Assembly: GCA_023052935.1 (NCBI GenBank)
Contig: CM041292.1
Span: 77,819,669-77,883,668 of the forward strand
Reading direction: 5' to 3'
Origin: Piezodorus guildinii
Taxonomy: Eukaryota > Arthropoda > Insecta > Hemiptera > Pentatomidae
DNA: 64,000 bases
Shown: positions 21,966-36,558 of the stretch, one piece after another
Layout: each line of letters opens with the position of its first letter
How positions within the stretch are numbered: the first letter of the stretch is position 1
The notes under the pieces: generated by a model
The model's database searches: none
Told to the model about the DNA's origin: nothing
What the model saw: only the letters and a program-made list of their open reading frames with translations
Translations under genes and position numbers: made by a program

Positions 21966-22891
21966 TTTTGAAATATTGAGGCAGTTTACATTTCTGAATA
22001 TTCAGGTCAATGCCCCACGATTAATCAGCGAATTGAGAAAACGCTCGATTAACAATAAATCATTAAACTAACAGATAATAAGTCAATAGTGACATAACAA
22101 AAGTCATGAATAATTAAAAAAATAATAATCACACAAAAGTGATATTAAAATTATATATATACAAAAAAGATAAAATTCATTTCAATTTTTTTAAGTTGAT
22201 GGAATCACAAAAGTAAAAATTGACTGTGATGGAAAATCTGTTCAGTGTTGTGTAAATTAAGTTTCTATACATATTTAGGTATATAATTCATTTGGAATAG
22301 TTCCTGAACATAGTACACACAAGAGGACTAAAGAGACCGAGTGAATCAATTACCCTAAAATAGTTCGCTATATATTTGCTCCCGGACAGGTAACTAAACA
22401 ACTACAATCCCTCTAATTCATTAACGGAACAATGGCTACAGAAATAACCTGTTCCTTAATAGGAACCGTTAATACTAATTGTACACCGGTGTATATTTGT
22501 TTTACAGATAGTTAATTTAGAGATAAGACAAAAAACGTTTGGACGTAATTAAAAGACGTGTTAATAGGCGTTTTTACTAAAAGAGAAGTATTTGAATCTA
22601 AAAATAACGGATGAAAATAATACTCCTTAAGGACGGACGAATTAATTAATAGTTTCCATTGCAGCGTAATTTACTGGCAATAATATAATTAATTAATTGA
22701 GAAGAATACAAACCAAAATCAAGAAAATTATAAAAAAATATAAATTAAATTGAATTTATATGTGCATCCAGAACTGCATATCCAGAAGAAAAAAAAAGAT
22801 TTTTTAAATTAATCATAATTTAATTTGTATAGTGTTTTTGATTCGATAAGATTTCCTAAAATAGTTTAAAAAAAAAAGTGAATCATAAATT
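21966..22891 (+). other. Presumed intron, no recognised feature
   Basis: AT-rich. The part 22,310-22,660 is slightly less AT-rich but has no coding frame or known repeat. Confidence 0.4.
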
Positions 22892-23350
22892 AGTAATCTT
22901 CTATATTTATAAAAGAAAGGCCCATTTTACTCGATTTTCTGGTCATCGCAGTTTCTTAAAAATGACATTGGTTGTGAAGTTGAAATATTTCCCGGAGGTT
23001 CGTCTTACCGTCTAGATGTGCAATCAGGCTGGATTCGGGAAACTTTGTCCTCTAAGTGATTAAAAAAATATATTTCTAAAACGTAATATGAAATTGGTTT
23101 TAAAATAACTCAAAAACTACATGTCTCCAGAAAAATTATAAGTACTCATTGTAACGATAATCGAATTTCTAACCACCTGGAAGCAAAATTGCTTCAATTT
23201 GACATGCATAAGCAATGATGCTAAGAAATTTATAACAAATATATTTAAACATATTGAGTATCGTATCCATGTTTCGTGTGTAGGGTCCCATCGACACGTT
23301 TCATTGTTATTGGTTTATTAAAAATAATTTAAATAGGCTAAAAAACGTAA
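22892..23350 (+). repeat. Dispersed repeat R3, copy 1
   Basis: About 460 bp, matched in the same orientation at 34,173-34,635. Shared blocks: CTATATTTATAAAAGAAAGG / TATTTATAAAAG, ACTCGATTTTCTGGTCATCG, TGAAATATTTCCCGGAGGTT / CCAGGAGGTT, GTCTAGATGT, AATAACTCAAAAACT, TAACCACCTGGAAGCAAAAT and CCATGTTTCGTGTGTAGG. No coding potential. The start with TTCTATATTTATAAAA resembles 5' ends of some insect Helitron-like elements, but this is a weak analogy. Confidence 0.65.
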
Positions 23351-25157
23351 ATTGTAGTCAAAACTAAAACCAGTAGAAGGTTATAAAGCAGCAAAAAGGT
23401 CCACGAATAAAATAAATTTAACTCTGCCAAAAATAATAAAATTGTATTTATTTAAAATTTTAAAAAGCCTTTTGTCAAATTACGGATCATTGAATAAAAA
23501 TGACTCCTAAAATAAATAATCAGGATTTTTTCATTCCAAAATCATTTCGTCTAGTCGTAAATGTCTTTAAAATGATGGTAATAAGTAAATTTCTTGGGAG
23601 TATTTCCGTGGTTATATAATTTTTCGTTTATAAAATAGAATTAGATATTTTTTTATTAATCAAAAAATGGTTAAAAAGCAATTAAAGAGATCAGGAACCG
23701 AAGGTTCAAGTAGATTACTTTATTTTTCAAACCACACAGATCTTTATCGCCCTTATGATCAAATGTTTATGTTGGAAATTTATATTGTCAACTTTAGGAA
23801 TAAAACATATCAAAGCCATAGAATAAGCACTGGTTATTTATCTTATTATTTATTAACATAGAGGCTATTCAGCTATTAGGGTTTTAGCCCTAATTTCAAA
23901 ATACAAACAATTTAATAAAAAAAATAAAACACAAATAAGGTTAAGGTAATTAAATTATTATTATTATTAAATTATTAATAAAGTAACTACCAATTATTTT
24001 TCTGAAAGTAGAAAATTAAATCATAAAGTAAGGACAGTAAAAATATTTAAAAAAATTAAATGTCTTATGATAGAAAACTTTTTGGAGTAAAATGACAAAA
24101 TGTAAATAGTGTAATATTCAAATTTTGTTGACTTCAGTCCCCCTCAATTCATCGTTAGGTTCGAAAATTATTCCTAACCATCTACTTATTCAATACTAAC
24201 GAGACAGGGGAAGTTTCCACGGAAAATCAATTATGAGGATTTTTAACAAACGCTAAAAAAAAAATTGTATTAAACGTAAATATAAGCTTACAAGAGAATA
24301 TTATTCCCTTCACGGGCAGTTTTCAACTTAGTAATGGTTCAATAATCGTATTACGCAAAGTTTTTAAGAAGTCCCCATTAAATCTTAATCATTTAAAAAC
24401 TTTAAGTACTGAGATAGCAGGAAAGTAAAGCATCTTTCACTAAGCTTAAGTTAATCATATACAAAAGAATAATAGTTATTAAACATTAAGATTTAGGAAA
24501 CTAGTATGTCTGAAACGCTACTTAATGCTATTTGCTAAATATATCAACTTCAAAACGCGTCATTACCTAAATCAACAAATGAGACAAAAGAAATTCCTTT
24601 CTGCCATGTCTAAGTCAATTCCTAGGACGTTTATTTGTCAGTTCAGTCCTCGTTATTATCTCAATGAACCGTTCCTAACCTATTCAATGAACTGTTGCAA
24701 CCTAACCTAATGTTGTTACATTATATAGTCTCACCGTTAATTATTATTAAGCAAATAAGATGTATAATGTCTTTTATTTTTTCTAATTTGATACCTCTGA
24801 AATTCTACAGTTGACTCACCTTCTTTCAGAAGAATAATTTTTTGGCTATACATACTTTGCCGAGGCCTCAAGTTTTTTAAAGTTTCCTTAAAATTATGCT
24901 CATTTCATCTGCTTCCAATTCGCTCATAGAGGAATATAGATGACATGTATTACGACCGTCAATCAAAGGAAATGCAAAATTTCCCTTCATGTTCTGTCTT
25001 CAACGACCAGGTGTCTAACAACGAATACTTCGAAAGTGTGAAATGCACCGAATATAATTTGTTACATATCCAAAAGAAATAATCGTTTTAAAACATTTAC
25101 TTTCAGTTTTCTGGATAGAACAATAAAAACAAAAACAAGTTCAGCGGAACACGGTAT
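23351..25157 (+). other. Presumed intron, no recognised feature
   Basis: AT-rich. Short ORFs are random by composition. Small CT-richer patches near 24,135-24,230 and 24,600-24,720 match nothing recognised. Confidence 0.4.
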
Positions 25158-25183
25158 AAAAAAAAAAAAAAAAAAAAAAAAAA
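25158..25183. repeat. Poly(A) tract, 26 bp
   Basis: Uninterrupted A run; no element with this tail was identified upstream. Confidence 0.9.
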
Positions 25184-25310
25184 TGAAAGCAAAGCGCATT
25201 CACTTATTTAAAAGTTTACTTAATTGTAGGCACATAAGTAACATAAATGGATGATTTATGTTATGTTTATGTTTTACTAATAATGACAATGATAAGAAAA
25301 ACTCATTCTA

Positions 25311-25479
25311 TTTTTATTTATTTATTTGTTTATTTACGTCACCTCCGAAGGACGGCATAACTAAGGATTTTTTACTCCCATTAAAAAATCCTAGGACCAC
25401 CTGCGGGTTTGAACCTGAATGGTTGGACCTTTGGCATATATGGCTGTTATGCTAGCAACCCTGCTACAGGTGTTCCCGA
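25311..25479 (-). repeat. tRNA-derived SINE family S, copy 2
   Basis: Read on the minus strand from 25,479: an A-box-like CTGTAGCAGGGTTGCTAGCA, then a B box GGTTCAAACCCGC, the body CCTAGGATTTTTTAATGGGA and CTTAGTTATGCCGTCCTTCG, and directly the tail ACGTAAATAAACAAATAAAT. Compared with copy 3 the distal body is deleted. RNA polymerase III type II promoter boxes make tRNA origin likely. Confidence 0.75.
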
Positions 25480-25640
25480 ATTTATTTATTTTAACTTACA
25501 TCATATATACTTAAAAAAATAAAATAAGTCTGTTTTATTAGTACACTTGATAAAAATACCCCAACTAAGTTAGTTTCAATTTTCTATCATGAAGAGTATA
25601 AATATATATTACTATTACATTAATTAGAACAATCTCTTCT

Positions 25641-25647
<7 letters not shown>

Positions 25648-25709
<62 letters not shown>
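25648..25709. repeat. (TA)n microsatellite
   Basis: About 62 bp of pure alternating TA. Confidence 0.95.
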
Positions 25710-25715
<6 letters not shown>

Positions 25716-28625
25716 AACGATTCGAGGTCCTATGGCGTCCTGTTAAAAATAATTCGTTAAAATTAAAATTGTTTCTAGTTATAATATTAATGTCCTTCTA
25801 GCATTTCTTATGCATTATAAATACTAAATAAAATAAAATAAGTCTGTCTGATTAGTGTCATTTCTTGATGAACACGCCCTCAACTAACTTCTCCACCATC
25901 TTTTACTTCTAAGTTTGCGCTGGCATATTGGAAGATTTAGGATTGACACAATACATGTGTGAATAGAAATTATTTGATTTTTTGTAAGACTTTTATTGAA
26001 TAAAATCTTAATAGAATATGGTAGATAAAACGATCCTATTATACAAGCGCTAAATGTCGGGTGCCATTATAATCGTTTAAACAAATATATAAAAAAAAAT
26101 AATCTCTTCTGAAAAAAATATTTTTCGTAATTCGGTAATCTTCAAAACCCTGACTCAGTCACATCAATCATGTTTTTGATTAAGTATGGAGAGATATATG
26201 ACGTACCGAAAAAATAAATAAATAATGGAAATTCTCTCTTGATTTCGTTTTTTTTTAGTTAAATATACTCATGTCTTCAGCAATTTACTTCATATATATT
26301 TATTATATAATTTTCATTTATGGTAGAAAGTATAAGACATCTGCACATATATGTCTTATATACTATGCCCGTTACTATAATTATCCATTTATAATTTTAA
26401 CTATGATGGTGATTTTTAATAATTCTATAAATCGCTTCTACTCGAAACTGAAATATCGTAAACTATCATATTCTTATTGCTTGAACATGCGTGTTGGTGT
26501 GTTTTTTTTTGTTTTTTTTAATTTGATAATTGATGTGAAATCTGCTGAATCTAGTTAGTGTATAAATGATCTTATGTTTTTCGCCTCGATAATAATTACT
26601 TTAAAGCATCGGCACGGTGTTAAATTAATACAGTCACAACAGTCCATATTTGAACTATAACTGACAAATTTAGTCACTAGCTTTTATTTCCTTAAGTAAC
26701 TCCTCACTGACTAGTTCAGATTATCAGCAAAACAACTGCTGACCAGGAAATGTCTCATTCAGGAGTAAGCATTTATTCCACTGTCAGGATTTCTACGTTG
26801 AAAAGTGACCAGAAATATATTTAAAATGGTTTGAATTAGAGCAAGGCGTAACAAACCAACTATATATTTCGCAAGATATGCAAATAAAATCCTCATAAAA
26901 TTGTCTATAATTAGGAAAAAGAATGTTGCTAGTAATTTTAAAATATAAGAACAATCAGTTAAAAAAATATATCACAAAATAATGTTTGATAAAATGACAT
27001 AAAATCATAAACTGGAGGATTTCGATATCAATTATCATAAAAGCTAAACCACCGATTACATTAAAAACAAGATACAGCGCAGTAGAAAAAGAAAAAAAAA
27101 AGAAAACAAGGTTTTAATCACAACCAAGTAATTTATTTTATAGTAATGACGTCAAATGGAAAATATAGATTCTGCATGAGAAATAAATAATGATTTCTTT
27201 GATTTGATAATTTAAATTTGAGAAGTTAAAGGTTTTAATATGTGTTCATTAATATTATCAAATCATTGAAACTAAAATTTAAAAATTAGTCTTTTCTCTA
27301 GGTTATTATGTAAAGAAATAGCTAATCAAATCCTCTATTTTTCATACTTTTAATTTCGATAACTCTAACAATTAAAAAAAAAAAAAAAAATGTTTTCTAA
27401 ACGAAAATATAAGATAGTATGAATAATATTAAATAACTGATTTATTGCTGACAAAAAAACAAAACAATAAAAAATCAACGTGTATAGATTTTAACTCTTT
27501 TAAAGTGAATCTAATATAATAAATCATGGGGTAATATAAACAAACCTCATCAACTTAACAGCTAATATTTAAAAATTGGATGGCTCTGAGTTTTGAAAGG
27601 GCTAAAAATGTGGACTAGGAAAATTCTCTGAGCAATGTAAACAATTTCAGGGTCGTGCTGCAGTGTCTGGATGCAAAGCTTGTAGCGATGCATCTCATAA
27701 ATATTTTTAGTTTTTTAGATCTAGTGTGAAGGTCTATGCATGTTTTTATTTTATTCTACACAGTGTACACATTTTAAATGATGAACTATATAAAAAACAA
27801 AACAATCAAATTATCCTTTTTTTAAATTATTCTTTTTTCATCTATGTAGTTTGATTTATTTACGGATATTATATTATAATATACGGAATTCTTTTTATAT
27901 TTTATATTAATTTTATTTTATATTTTATATATTATTTTTATATTTTTATAGGAATTCTTGTTATAAAAACAGTTAGTCATATTTCAAATATAGTAATATT
28001 ATTTGATCTTAAAAAAAAAAAAAAAAAAAAAAAGTATTTTTGATTCAAATGGATTTCATTTTTGCAATAATTTAAATATAATTAATAAATAACTAAAAAA
28101 ATAAATAAATAAATATTAAAATTTAAGAGGGATTTGGTGGTCATAGGTAATGCGCATTATATCGTAGTATAAATAACCTCCGTGAAGTAAGAATGGTTAA
28201 CTGTGTGGTTTTTGGTGGTGACTGTATAAATAACCTTGTTTAATTGTCAAACTTACATTTATTATTTTTCATTAATTGTTTTCTTTTAATGATTTTTGAT
28301 ACAAAGCTTTACGTACTCAAGTAACTCAACACATATTCCCAAAACCATAATTTTATTTTTTCTTCTTGTATTGATTTTCTATTATAGCCAGTCCAAAAAA
28401 ATGTAAGAAACTATCATGATCTATCACTAATGTACATGACTTTAACTAATGAGTCTCTTTCATTTATTTTGTGGGTATCGCATAATTTTTTAAGTTTTTG
28501 GCTAATAAAACTATTGCTCTCAAAACAATCGAATTAACACGTTTGACAGCGTTAGAACAGATATAATTCATTAACCCGAATATTTATAAAGTTATAACAG
28601 TAATTCATATAACCGTACAATTTTT
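25710..28625 (+). other. Presumed intron, no recognised feature
   Basis: Strongly AT-rich. Holds poly(A) runs near 27,373-27,390 and 28,011-28,033 and simple TTTATATTTTATAT sequence near 27,890-27,950. No gene or known repeat family was recognised. Confidence 0.45.
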
Positions 28626-28899
28626 TGTTTATTAATTTAACGTCACTTTATGCTGGTATGACTATCGGACGATGCTGCAGTGGGATTCCTAAATTTTGCA
28701 TATCCAGGTTTAGGGTATAGAGATCTTTAACGACTGCCTTACATCACTCAGGCTCGAGAACACCTTTTTACGTTCCCTCCGAAGGGCAGCATTATTAAGG
28801 ATTTTTTACTCCCATTAAAAAATCCCAGGGTTGTGCCCAACACGCGATGATGGGCATAGAAGGCTGTTATGCTAGTCAATACAGCACAGGTGACCCTTG
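28626..28899 (-). repeat. tRNA-derived SINE family S, longest copy (copy 3)
   Basis: About 274 bp on the minus strand. Head: CACCTGTGCTGTATTGACTA (A-box region), a decayed B box, then CTGGGATTTTTTAATGGGAG, CTTAATAATGCTGCCCTTCG, a distal body with CCACTGCAGCATCGTCCGAT, and the end ATAAAGTGACGTTAAATTAA before the A-rich tail. It shows that the 3' parts seen at 12.9-13.1 kb and 35.04 kb belong to the same family as the heads. Confidence 0.75.
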
Positions 28900-29666
28900 T
28901 ACATTTTGTATTGGCCATACAAATTTTAGAGATGGGCAAACATTCACATACATATTGCACAAATACATTGACTTACAAACGGCTTGCATATATTTTCATA
29001 CAAATGTCACGCATACATTGAAATACTGCTAGGATATTGTATACAGATATATACAAATCATGGAATATCCAAAACTCTGAGGTGCGAATCTCGATTTTTT
29101 TTAGCATTTAGTTTGATGGCCAGTTTACATATATTACTCCCTTCACATCGGATAAAAATTTTAGCGCAACGAAATTACTATTGGTTCGAAATCAAACATT
29201 TTGTGATATTAAAAATCCACAATATAATACAACTTTTATAACATAGGATATTTTACCACTAACAGATTTAATTAATTAGATATATATATATCCATAACTT
29301 GTACATATGTATCCCTGACAATGCAAATTAAATAGACATATCTCTGACTAGTGCATACAGAAATATTTACCAATCGCTAAAAATAGGTCATATAGAAGAG
29401 AGCGTTTCAATTTTTAGCCTTGTAGAGGGACGACACGAACAAACAAGCGCTAAATTGATAGGATCCAGCTGTCAAATATCACTGAATCTTAAGCTCGGTG
29501 TCAGTACAGTTTAGAACCAACTCTATTTATGAACCAAGGGTGAAATGAAAATAATGAGACAGATTTTAGTACTGATTACAATTTTTAGTTTATTTAAAAA
29601 AAAAGAAGATAATTTTCGTCACATTTGTTTTTATGATCCGATACTAGTGAATACTTACGTATTCAT

Positions 29667-29672
<6 letters not shown>
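28900..29672 (+). other. Presumed intron, no recognised feature
   Basis: AT-rich with ordinary short ORFs; nothing recognised. Confidence 0.4.

Positions 29673-29703
<31 letters not shown>
29673..29703. repeat. (TA)n microsatellite
   Basis: About 31 bp of alternating TA. Confidence 0.9.
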
Positions 29704-29706
<3 letters not shown>

Positions 29707-29770
29707 TTCGTTATGTCTTACGACAATATTAATGGGCGAATTTTTACATCCAATTTTAATATTAATATTA

Positions 29771-29954
29771 TTTATGTTTGTTACTTCGTTTAACGTCTCT
29801 CAATGCTACTGTGGCTAATCGGATGATACTAAGGCTGGAGTCCTAAATTTTAAATTTTAGAGTCCATTAAAAAATCCTAGGGCCACCTGCAGGTTTAAAC
29901 CTAGAATCTTGGGCATTGACCGCTGTTATGCTAGCCACTACACTACAGGTAATC
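29771..29954 (-). repeat. tRNA-derived SINE family S, copy 4
   Basis: On the minus strand: ACCTGTAGTGTAGTGGCTAG (best preserved A box of the family), then GGTTTAAACCTGC (B box), CCTAGGATTTTTTAATGGAC, and after an internal deletion TTAGTATCATCCGATTAGCC, GAGACGTTAAACGAAG and a weak tail. The A box to B box spacing fits a tRNA-derived head. Confidence 0.75.
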
Positions 29955-29984
29955 CCTATTTTAATATTTAAAATAGATTTGAGT

Positions 29985-30150
29985 CACAGATGATACAGCA
30001 ACTTTTTGACCGAAATTGACTAACCAGAAGAGGCACTTAACTTTATACTATGGATTTTGCACCGATTTTCTTGACAATGTTTTTTATTAAACTAACTATG
30101 TCGCTGTAAACTATTAAGATTTTTGAGAGGATCTGGAATTATAAAAATAT
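29985..30150 (-). repeat. Dispersed repeat R2, fragment
   Basis: Minus-strand order: TTTACAGCGACATAGTTAG, the CGGTGCAAAATCCATAGTAT block, then TCTGGTTAGTCAATTTCGG; these match the middle of R2 (TACATCGATATAGCGAG ... GGTGCAAAATGCATGGTATA ... CCG). Confidence 0.55.
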
Positions 30151-30723
30151 TTATTCAATATTAATCTATAACTTAAAAAAAAAAATTTATAAATATAAAA
30201 TATAAATATATATAAACAAAACCTTGTTCATATTTCCTCAAGCATCCAACCATAAATAACAGTTTTAAAGTGAATCAGATAAGGCAACGTCATTCAATGA
30301 CACCTTTTATCTGTAATACTGTTATTGTAACTCTGCTAAGTACAATGGCTCACTTTTATCTAAAAAATTATCAAGAGGAGTAATGAGAATTTTCATTTAA
30401 TACGACCTTTTCCGTTATTAATTTATGTTTCGGCAAATACGTACAATAAATGAGTGAACTTTAATACATGTTCCCCGCTATAAAAACCAATAATTGAATG
30501 GTGATTAACCGTCAGAATAGCTATGGGTTTTTGTTCTTAAGAGGGCAACAACCTATAAAAAGTAATCTTAATTACTGTAACGAACATATCGGTAATATCA
30601 AAATAAAAACATTCGATTCAATTTCAGTGTGGTATGAATTTCCAAAATGTATAGGAAGATATGTATAAAAGAAGGCTTAAGGTAGATGATTAGTAATTAG
30701 TATTAATATAAAACTTTTAGTTC
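30151..30723 (+). other. Presumed intron, no recognised feature
   Basis: AT-rich and noncoding. Confidence 0.4.
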
Positions 30724-33109
<2,386 letters not shown>

Positions 33110-33645
33110 AATTAGAAGGTCCCACGGCCACCTTATTTTCAGATACTTCGGAGGATTTTTAGGAATCGAAGATGAAGCAAATATTGAAACTAATGAGTTT
33201 GAGTGGGAATTGAGTTTGTCATGAAAGGAATGGTACCTGGTTCGGGCCAAGTCAGCAGCATATGGAACATTAATGTCTTTTAGGATGCATTTATTTGTGA
33301 AAAAGCAAGAAGCATTACATCAAGGATTTTACGAAGAATTAGATACGTTAAGGATCTGCTCCGTAAGTCAATATCGGCCTTATGATGGTTATGTAAATGA
33401 GACTTTTGTAGTTAAGTGGAAGGTTTAAGCGCTTTTCCAGTAAGTGTTGATGTAGTCGAAAACGTCGGGCAGTTTCTTGCCGTTTTATTGTAGTATGATG
33501 ATTCCAAGTAAGAATTTTGTCAAGATGGAGTCCTAGATATCGAATCTGTTCAACAGGAACTAGAGGAGTGCTATTAAAGAATACTGTAGGGCAGGGAGTC
33601 ATAGGTTTACGATGAAGGGTAAAAACTATTTGGTTGATAAATATA
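33110..33645 (-). pseudogene. Jockey-like LINE, RT thumb and C-terminus fragment
   Basis: On the minus strand: KPMTPCPTVFFNSTPLVPVE, QIRYLGLHLDKILTWNHHT, ARRFRLHQHLLEKRLNLPLN, IIRPILTYGADP (an 84-codon open frame, 33,348-33,602), then in another frame KDINVPYAADLARTRYHSFH, NSLVSIFASSS and a final KIRWPWDLL. This is the post-catalytic part of a Jockey-type ORF2: YLG...L.W, thumb, YG, and the RR.PWDLL-like end. At least one frameshift separates the two halves, and the FADD part is absent. The block D-I/L-N-V-P-Y-A/V-A-D-L-A recurs in the plus-strand fragment at 63.0 kb. Confidence 0.75.
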
Positions 33646-34172
33646 TATCACTCATCGAATCGAAACAGTAAAACAATAATCACGTTCTAACGCCCTGGAA
33701 AACCTGATTCTTTCATCTTACCCTTCATATGCTAATAATGAATGGGCACCATCGGTGTATTAAAAAATGTCCCCGTGATAAAGAATGTTTCTTGATTAAA
33801 ATACGAAATATTAGATTCTCTGACAACGTATGAGAGAAGCACCTAGTGATGCTAAGTAATGCAAAATGTGTAAACTCAAGTAAAAGAATCCTATTGTAAT
33901 GAATAAGGCGTCCGAACAAAGCGTCTGAATGTTCAATAAAAAATTGCTAAAAAAATATTAATATAACAAATATACATCCTTGTAACATAACTTTCAGCTT
34001 ACAACCAAACTACACAAAATATTGGTTGGTTTGTGAATGATGGGAATGAAAAATTGGTCCAATTCATATTGGGTCTATTTATCGGATTTGAATGATATTA
34101 TTTTATTGTTTGTTTAATTTCAGTATGTCTCCTATTTTGACTCAAGATTTTGTATAACATATTAGCTGTGCA
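33646..34172 (+). other. Presumed intron, no recognised feature
   Basis: AT-rich, no recognised gene or repeat family. Confidence 0.4.
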
Positions 34173-34635
34173 ATAATCTTCTCAATATTTATAAAAGAAT
34201 GTCCAATTTCACTCGATTTTCTGGTCATCGCACTATCTCAAAAATGACTATGGTTATGAAGCTGAAATATTTCCAGGAGGTTCAACTTACAGTCTAGATG
34301 TTCAATAAGGCTGGAAATTTGAGAAAATTTGTTCTCTAAGTGGTTAAAAAAAATATTTTTCTAAAACGTAAAACAAAATTGGTTTTCGAATAACTCAAAA
34401 ACTGTAGGCATCCTCAAAAACTATAAGTACTCATCTGAATGACTATCAAATTTCTAACTACCTAGAAGCAAAATCGTCTTGATCTGATTAGTAATAGCGA
34501 AGATAGTAAAATACTTATAACAAATATATTAAGATATATTTCGTTTCATAGCAATGTTTCGTGTGTAGGTTTTTATCAAATTCATATATTTTATTGTTGT
34601 TGGTTTTTTAAAATGACCAATAGGCTGAAAAAGGT
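34173..34635 (+). repeat. Dispersed repeat R3, copy 2
   Basis: Same orientation and order as copy 1 at 22,892-23,350: CACTCGATTTTCTGGTCATC, TGAAATATTTCCAGGAGGTT, GTCTAGATGTTCAATAAGGC, ATAACTCAAAAACT, TAACTACCTAGAAGCAAAAT and CAATGTTTCGTGTGTAGG. Confidence 0.65.
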
Positions 34636-35040
34636 TCAAGTTATGAAAATATAATATAACTTAGTTCTGAAACCTAAATAAATGCGAGCTTATTCAGTTG
34701 GAAGAGTACACCCCCGAGTGGAAAAAATACGCATTTATGTTACATAGAAATTACGATGGTATAGAATGATAATGTTTTAAAGCAAACATGTCAGTATTAG
34801 ATAATCACGAGTATGGATAATCCCTACTTGCTACTGGTATGTTATTGTAGATTAAACTGAATAAAATTGATATCTGACAATCAAAAATAATTATTTATTT
34901 GTCATACATAGACATAATTAAAAGTTTAACTCACTGCTACCCCAGGTATATTTCTATTGTATAACCTCGCCTAACTAAGTTATTATAAACAACTTTCTTA
35001 ATTCGCAGCTTAAAAAAACAGTTGGAAGTTTAATGTGAAT
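34636..35040 (+). other. Presumed intron, no recognised feature
   Basis: AT-rich, nothing recognised. Confidence 0.4.
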
Positions 35041-35103
35041 TGACTCCCGTTGTAGCATCGTTCGATTAGCCACAGTAGGTTTAAATAAATAAACAAACAA
35101 ATA
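35041..35103 (+). repeat. tRNA-derived SINE family S, 3' end only (copy 5)
   Basis: GACTCCCGTTGTAGCATCGT, TCGATTAGCCACAG and the tail TTTAAATAAATAAACAAACA match the 3' end of copy 1 (13,018-13,084). The rest of the element is missing, a typical 5'-truncated insertion. Confidence 0.6.
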
Positions 35104-36024
35104 AGTGGATAATAATTAATTATATATGGATAGTAATTAATAATAATTTAATGTGGATAGGTCAAAGTATTTTTTCTAATGCAAAATTAAGGTATACAAT
35201 CAACCTAAACTATTATTAAGATGGCGTATAACAATTAGAGGGAGAAACACACGAAATTTTTTTATCGAGATCAGTTCTGGGTAAAAAGTAACAAAATACT
35301 GATAGATAACAATTTAACTTCCTTATTTTCTTCATGCGATAGGACCTTGAAGAAAAAATAACCGAGATATATACATAATAGCTGTCTGTGATTGATCTTA
35401 AAGTATTCTCTATTTTTAGGAGTCCTTTACCCGCTTTCGCAGTTAACCCTTTGGGATCGATTGAAATCAGCGTTTAAACTTTCATGCTATTAGCCTGCTC
35501 ACACGCAAAGTGGAATACCTAATGAAACATGGCAAATGTAGACGGAATGCCAAATCTGCATAAAAATAGCTTAGTTAGAAACGCCTTATCTAGATTTAAT
35601 GATGTATATTTGTAAAACATACATAACTCGATTACAACACAAATTTTAAGTATGAGTTGAACAGCTTGCGATCAGCTATTCTCCAACACACAAATAGAAC
35701 CACAATTTAATTACTGTTTGATGAGTGTTTAAATAATCTACGGAACCGAATTTTTTCCAGCTTATGTTATCATTAGTAGTGGTGTATTTTAACGAAAGAA
35801 AGGAGGAATCTGAGGAATTAAAATATAGGTTTAGCACCTTTAAGAAAAACATTATAGCACCACTACACAATTTAAAACCAAAAAAAAAAAAAAAATCATT
35901 TGGTCTATTTTTTCTTTTATACATATGAAATAATTATTATTTGATGAAACGGACGAATATGCGTTGATTGAGTGTATGTCTAAAAAACCTAATATAAAAA
36001 AAAGCGTATGAGCCTGAGATAAAA
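35104..36024 (+). other. Presumed intron, no recognised feature
   Basis: AT-rich. Poly(A) run near 35,880-35,895. Nothing else recognised. Confidence 0.4.
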
Positions 36025-36558
36025 CTCGCTACATAGGTTCGAAATTTAAAATTTCGCGTAGCTTTCATTCTGATTAAAATAATCAGAGAGAGCTTAAGGG
36101 TCGATATGTTAAATTTTGTGCATCCGAAAAATTAACCATATCATCTTTTTAGAAAAGAGAAAAAATATATATTTATTGTACTCCTTGTAAAAATTCCTTA
36201 TGAATTCTTTCGTTGTACTATTGTTAAAAGTGCGATAGTGTAAGAAAATAACAATGTAAGGTTCGTCTTTCTTAATCAATTAATTAAAGTTGTATAGAAA
36301 TATTCATTTATTCAAAAATACTACCTGAAGAAATTGGTTTATAGGTATCTAAGATTCATTTATACATCATCAACAGAAATGATATAACAATTAGGCATAC
36401 AAAAAAAAAAAAAAAAAATAAAAAATACATGTATCCAGATATACTTATATAAAGTATATGAAGGTTTTTAATCTAACTCTAACTTTTATGTAAAAATTAT
36501 TCAATTTATTTTTATGACAGAGGTAAGTGAAAATCTTGTGTTGTGTGCACCAGATTTT
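36025..36558 (-). repeat. Dispersed repeat R2, minus-strand copy split by repeat R4
   Basis: The R2 start is at 36,558 on the minus strand (AAATCTGGTGCACACAACAC, TTTTCACTTACCTC) and its middle part lies at 36,025-36,177 (the complement of CATATCGACCCTTAAGCTCT and AAAATTTCGAACCTATGTAG). Between them sits about 270 bp (36,178-36,445) that is inverted and about 85-90 percent similar by eye to 41,820-42,092 and is not part of other R2 copies, so it looks like an inserted second element (R4). Confidence 0.6.

Noticed and set aside
29880..29954. Possible tRNA gene on the minus strand (A and B boxes)
   Set aside because: The boxes belong to a SINE head: no acceptor stem pairing was seen, and the sequence continues into the shared SINE body.
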